Positions 18,847-21,173 of a stretch of 21,173 bases of DNA are shown piece by piece. The notes beneath the pieces were generated by a model. That model made no database searches. It was not told the DNA's origin and saw only the letters and a program-made list of their open reading frames with translations. Position 1 is the stretch's first letter. Every line of letters begins with the position of its first letter. Position numbers and translations under genes: made by a program. The DNA is taken from NCBI GenBank assembly GCA_964409985.1, contig CAYPEZ010000012.1:1-21173 (forward strand). Direction: 5' to 3'. The stretch is from CAYPEZ01 sp964409985. Lineage in GTDB: Bacteria; Patescibacteriota; Minisyncoccia; Phycocordibacterales; UBA6899.

Positions 18847-21173
18847 TTATCGAGACGCAAGAGGAACATAAAGTNNNNNNNNNNAATTCACACTCCTCCT
18901 TCGCACAACGCTTACCCCAAAAACTCAGATCGTAGATCGCCTGCGAAGCATGTTGGGCTTCAGCTTGAAGTTTTTTAACATCGTCATCAGAAATATCAAA
19001 TGCCTCGCGTACAAATTTTCCGCTCTCTGTTGGCTCGACAAACTCGATCACACCCTCATCCATGATTTTTTCATGATCAAAGAGTGTGATAAGAAGTTTG
19101 TAAAAAGTCAGCTGTCGGAGATAACTTTGATCAGCGTCTTTTGTCTTCCCCATCAAGGCATTGCGGCTCTTGGGCTTTCCTGTTTTGTAGTCAATAACAC
19201 GCACATGTCCTCCATAAAGGATCTCAAGCTTATCAATGGTCCCACGGATAAGTATCTCGATTGGCCCTTTTTCTCCTGTAATAGAAAACGCAGTGCCAGA
19301 GAGGGTATACTGATTCTTAATAGATCGCAGCCAACACCCCTTCCCTTCAGCATAAAACGCACGAAGTGCACGTGTGCCTTTTTCTCGGAGCTCCGCATCA
19401 TCCACACGTGAAAGCGGCTGTCGCTCAAGCGACCAGAGGAAACGTTTGACGAGCCCCTCAGGTCCAATATCGTTACCATCTTTCCACGCATCAAAAAATG
19501 TCCGCAAGGCAGCATCGATAGCAGAACCATAAGAGAGAAACTTGCTTCGAGCTGAGGGGACACGCAACAGCGTTCGATGCACATACTGCCAAGGACACTC
19601 AAGAAAATTATTGAGTCCAGTAACAGAAAGACCTTGTTCGAGGAATCTCATACGGATGTAGTCTCGATCAAGAATCCGTGGTTCTAAATACACACGCTCG
19701 TCATAACGATCTTTCCGCGAGGGCGAAATACTCGGTGCATCATGCCTCAAAAGAGCAGGGTCAATATCGGCAATAAACCGTGATGGGATGCTAGGTTTTC
19801 CACTCTGATCTGCCTCAGGGACGGTAATAGTGAGAGAGTGTTTTGCTCGGGTTAATGCAACATAAAATAAGCGACGCTCATCATTATCATCCTGAGCGTC
19901 TTCAAGAGGGCTTGGAATAAAATATGTCCGAAAAGAAGTCCGGCGAGTTCTTCCCTCCCACGCACGTTCGGTCGCATTCAAAATATAGACATGCCGGAAC
20001 TCCAGCCCCTTTGCCTTGTGTGCACTCATGAGCCGAACACCAGGCCGTTCTTCGCTCGCAGAGGTTTCTAGCCCCTTATGGTGAGCACGAAGCACATCGA
20101 GATGCTGCAGAAACTTCTCAATAGTGAAGTCACTATCACGCTCAGCGAGTGACTGAAGTTCATCATATAATCGACCAATGGAAATGAGTCCGACACTCCC
20201 CTCGGGAGATTCAAGAAGGTGCTGAAGGAGACCAGAATCACGAATCATTGACTCAAGAACCACAAGAGCGTGGACATTCTTGGAATCTCGACGCCAACGT
20301 TTGATGAGCGTGTATATACGCCGCACCGCATCAAGATCTAGAAGATTGAGCGGAGAGAGGATGTCGGGTTTTTCAAGAAGTGTATGCACAGAAATTTTTG
20401 TTGTTTCAGATGTGCGAATGATTTTCCAAATATCGAGATGGTCAACTCCGACAAAGTCACTCTCAAGTGCCGGGATCAATGCATCATCTTCCCCAAAATG
20501 AACCACAGCACGCATGAGGCGAAGAAGTTTATGAACATTGCCGTCTTCAAGGACGTCGCTTTCAGAGAGCATGTGATACGGAATATTCCGCTTAGAAAGA
20601 ATGAGTGCGAGTGCGCGAATATCTGAGTTCCGCCTTGCGAGGACAGCAATCTCATCGAGAGACTCCCCTTTCTTGCTTCTCTGTTCGATATCTTGCGCAA
20701 TATATTCGAGCTCAGCTGATGGCGACGAGAGATGTGCGACAAGAATTGGCGATTCTCCGTGCCCCCCTTTCGCCACAAGCGGAACACGAAGTTTACGCTC
20801 TTCCTCTTTGGCTCCTTCTTGGATCAGGGCGTGCGCTCCATCAAGAATAGTTTGTGTCGATCGATAGTTTTCGGTCAGTTCGATGAGAAGCACATCGGGA
20901 TATTTCTCGCGAAAATATAGAAAATTTGATAGTGAGGCTCCTTGGAAACGATAAATAGCTTGTTTTTCATCCCCCACAATAAAGAGGTTCGGGCTAGGAT
21001 GAAAACTCGCTAGAAGTTCTAGAATACGATTTTGAGCATTATTGGTGTCTTGGTGTTCATCGGCAAGAATATATTGAAATTCTTCTTGAAGAACCAGAAG
21101 AAAATTTGGATTACTTTCGAGCGCATGAACACTCTCGAGAATCATGTCTTCATAATCAAAACGCTTCATTGCA
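18847..21173 (-). CDS. UvrD/AddA-like helicase with C-terminal RecB-family nuclease, partial and gapped
   Basis: The gene enters from the right edge; Walker A and motifs Ia/Ib lie outside. From the first visible residues: motif II ADEHQDTN, motif III FIVGDEKQAIYRFQGAS, motif IV LTENYRSTQTIL, motif V LMSAHKAKGLEFRHVYIL and motif VI RRLFYVALTRAKHSL. The C-terminus has a PD-(D/E)XK nuclease (GTIDKLEI, VIDYKTGK, QLTFYKLL) bracketed by Cys (ECPWQY before; GKRCAKEEC after), the arrangement of AddB-type iron-sulfur nucleases. It probably processes DNA ends in recombination repair. Ten N at 18875-18884 break the frame. Of three frames after the gap, the one giving LYVPLASR and TAA at 18849-18847 is preferred, because a frame running to 18761 crosses the next promoter. 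Confidence 0.88.
18875..18884. other. Assembly gap (10 N) inside the helicase gene
   Basis: Ten N mark a scaffold join of unknown true length. The last Cys of the predicted iron-sulfur cluster would be expected here or just beyond, so the C-terminus of the helicase cannot be read. Confidence 0.95.

Noticed and set aside
18761..18874. Helicase C-terminal tail read through the N run down to 18761
   Set aside because: The frame after ten N is arbitrary; the translated tail is hydrophobic and unlike the family, and crosses a promoter and the next start codon.
1..21173. CRISPR array, insertion sequence or prophage
   Set aside because: No regularly spaced repeats, transposase, integrase or structural phage genes were seen on either strand.
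1..21173. Recoding of TGA as in SR1/Gracilibacteria
   Set aside because: TGA ends several genes at the expected positions (rsmH, genes ending at 5378 and 8973), and no conserved frame reads through it.

Overview
The window looks like a chromosomal piece of a Patescibacteria (Candidate Phyla Radiation) genome, most likely Parcubacteria-like. This rests on gene content, not on a search. The signs are: a DnaX without its zinc module, a MurF without its N-terminal domain, a compact mraZ-rsmH-ftsL-ftsI-murF cluster, and DUF1189, DUF2207, DUF2200 and DUF1653 family proteins. Many short one-helix proteins also occur, and most genes are tightly packed on the minus strand. TGA is used as a normal stop (rsmH, the genes ending at 5378 and 8973), so the UGA=Gly code of Gracilibacteria/SR1 does not apply. 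A run of 10 N at 18875-18884 shows that this is scaffolded draft or metagenome sequence.

Layout. 1-2500 (minus): dnaX with its own promoter, an 88-residue unknown protein with promoter and terminator, then a three-gene run of small proteins (membrane/coiled-coil, Lys/Ala-tailed, Cys-rich). 2528-2709 (plus): an apparent free-standing structured RNA of about 150 nt with its own promoter and intrinsic terminator. 2700-4522 (minus): a tRNA-dihydrouridine synthase and two single-helix proteins. 4602-5635 (plus): a 232-residue orphan gene with strong signals, then tRNA-Glu(CTC), whose 3' end is repeated in inverted orientation just beyond its terminator. 5782-6647: a GC-rich PhnB-like VOC protein and a divergent DUF2200 gene. 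6690-8116 (minus): a DUF1189 membrane protein and a partner gene. 8248-9018 (plus): a 223-residue orphan with promoter, Shine-Dalgarno and terminator.

9023-14060 (minus) is the division and cell-wall (dcw) cluster: mraZ, rsmH, an unlisted 34-residue ORF, ftsL, ftsI and murF. It is preceded by 10-bp phased MraZ-type boxes and one consensus DnaA box. 14170-14894 (minus) holds a DUF1653-NUDIX pair, and 14972-15044 is tRNA-Pro(CGG). 15090-17658 (minus) is an exonuclease VII operon (an HRDC-XseA fusion, XseB, and a short DUF2207 protein). 17706-18764 holds small membrane proteins. 18847 to the right edge is a UvrD/AddA-like helicase with a C-terminal RecB-type nuclease, cut by the window edge and interrupted by the N run.

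The recognised genes are mostly housekeeping: replication (DnaX), repair (ExoVII, helicase-nuclease), tRNA modification and supply, and septal peptidoglycan synthesis. No CRISPR array, transposase, integrase or phage gene was seen. The least explained elements are the plus-strand RNA at 2561-2709, the tRNA-Glu quasi-palindrome and the coupled small ORF inside the dcw cluster. A -10 element lies 6-10 bases before the start codon of several genes, which suggests frequent leaderless transcription.
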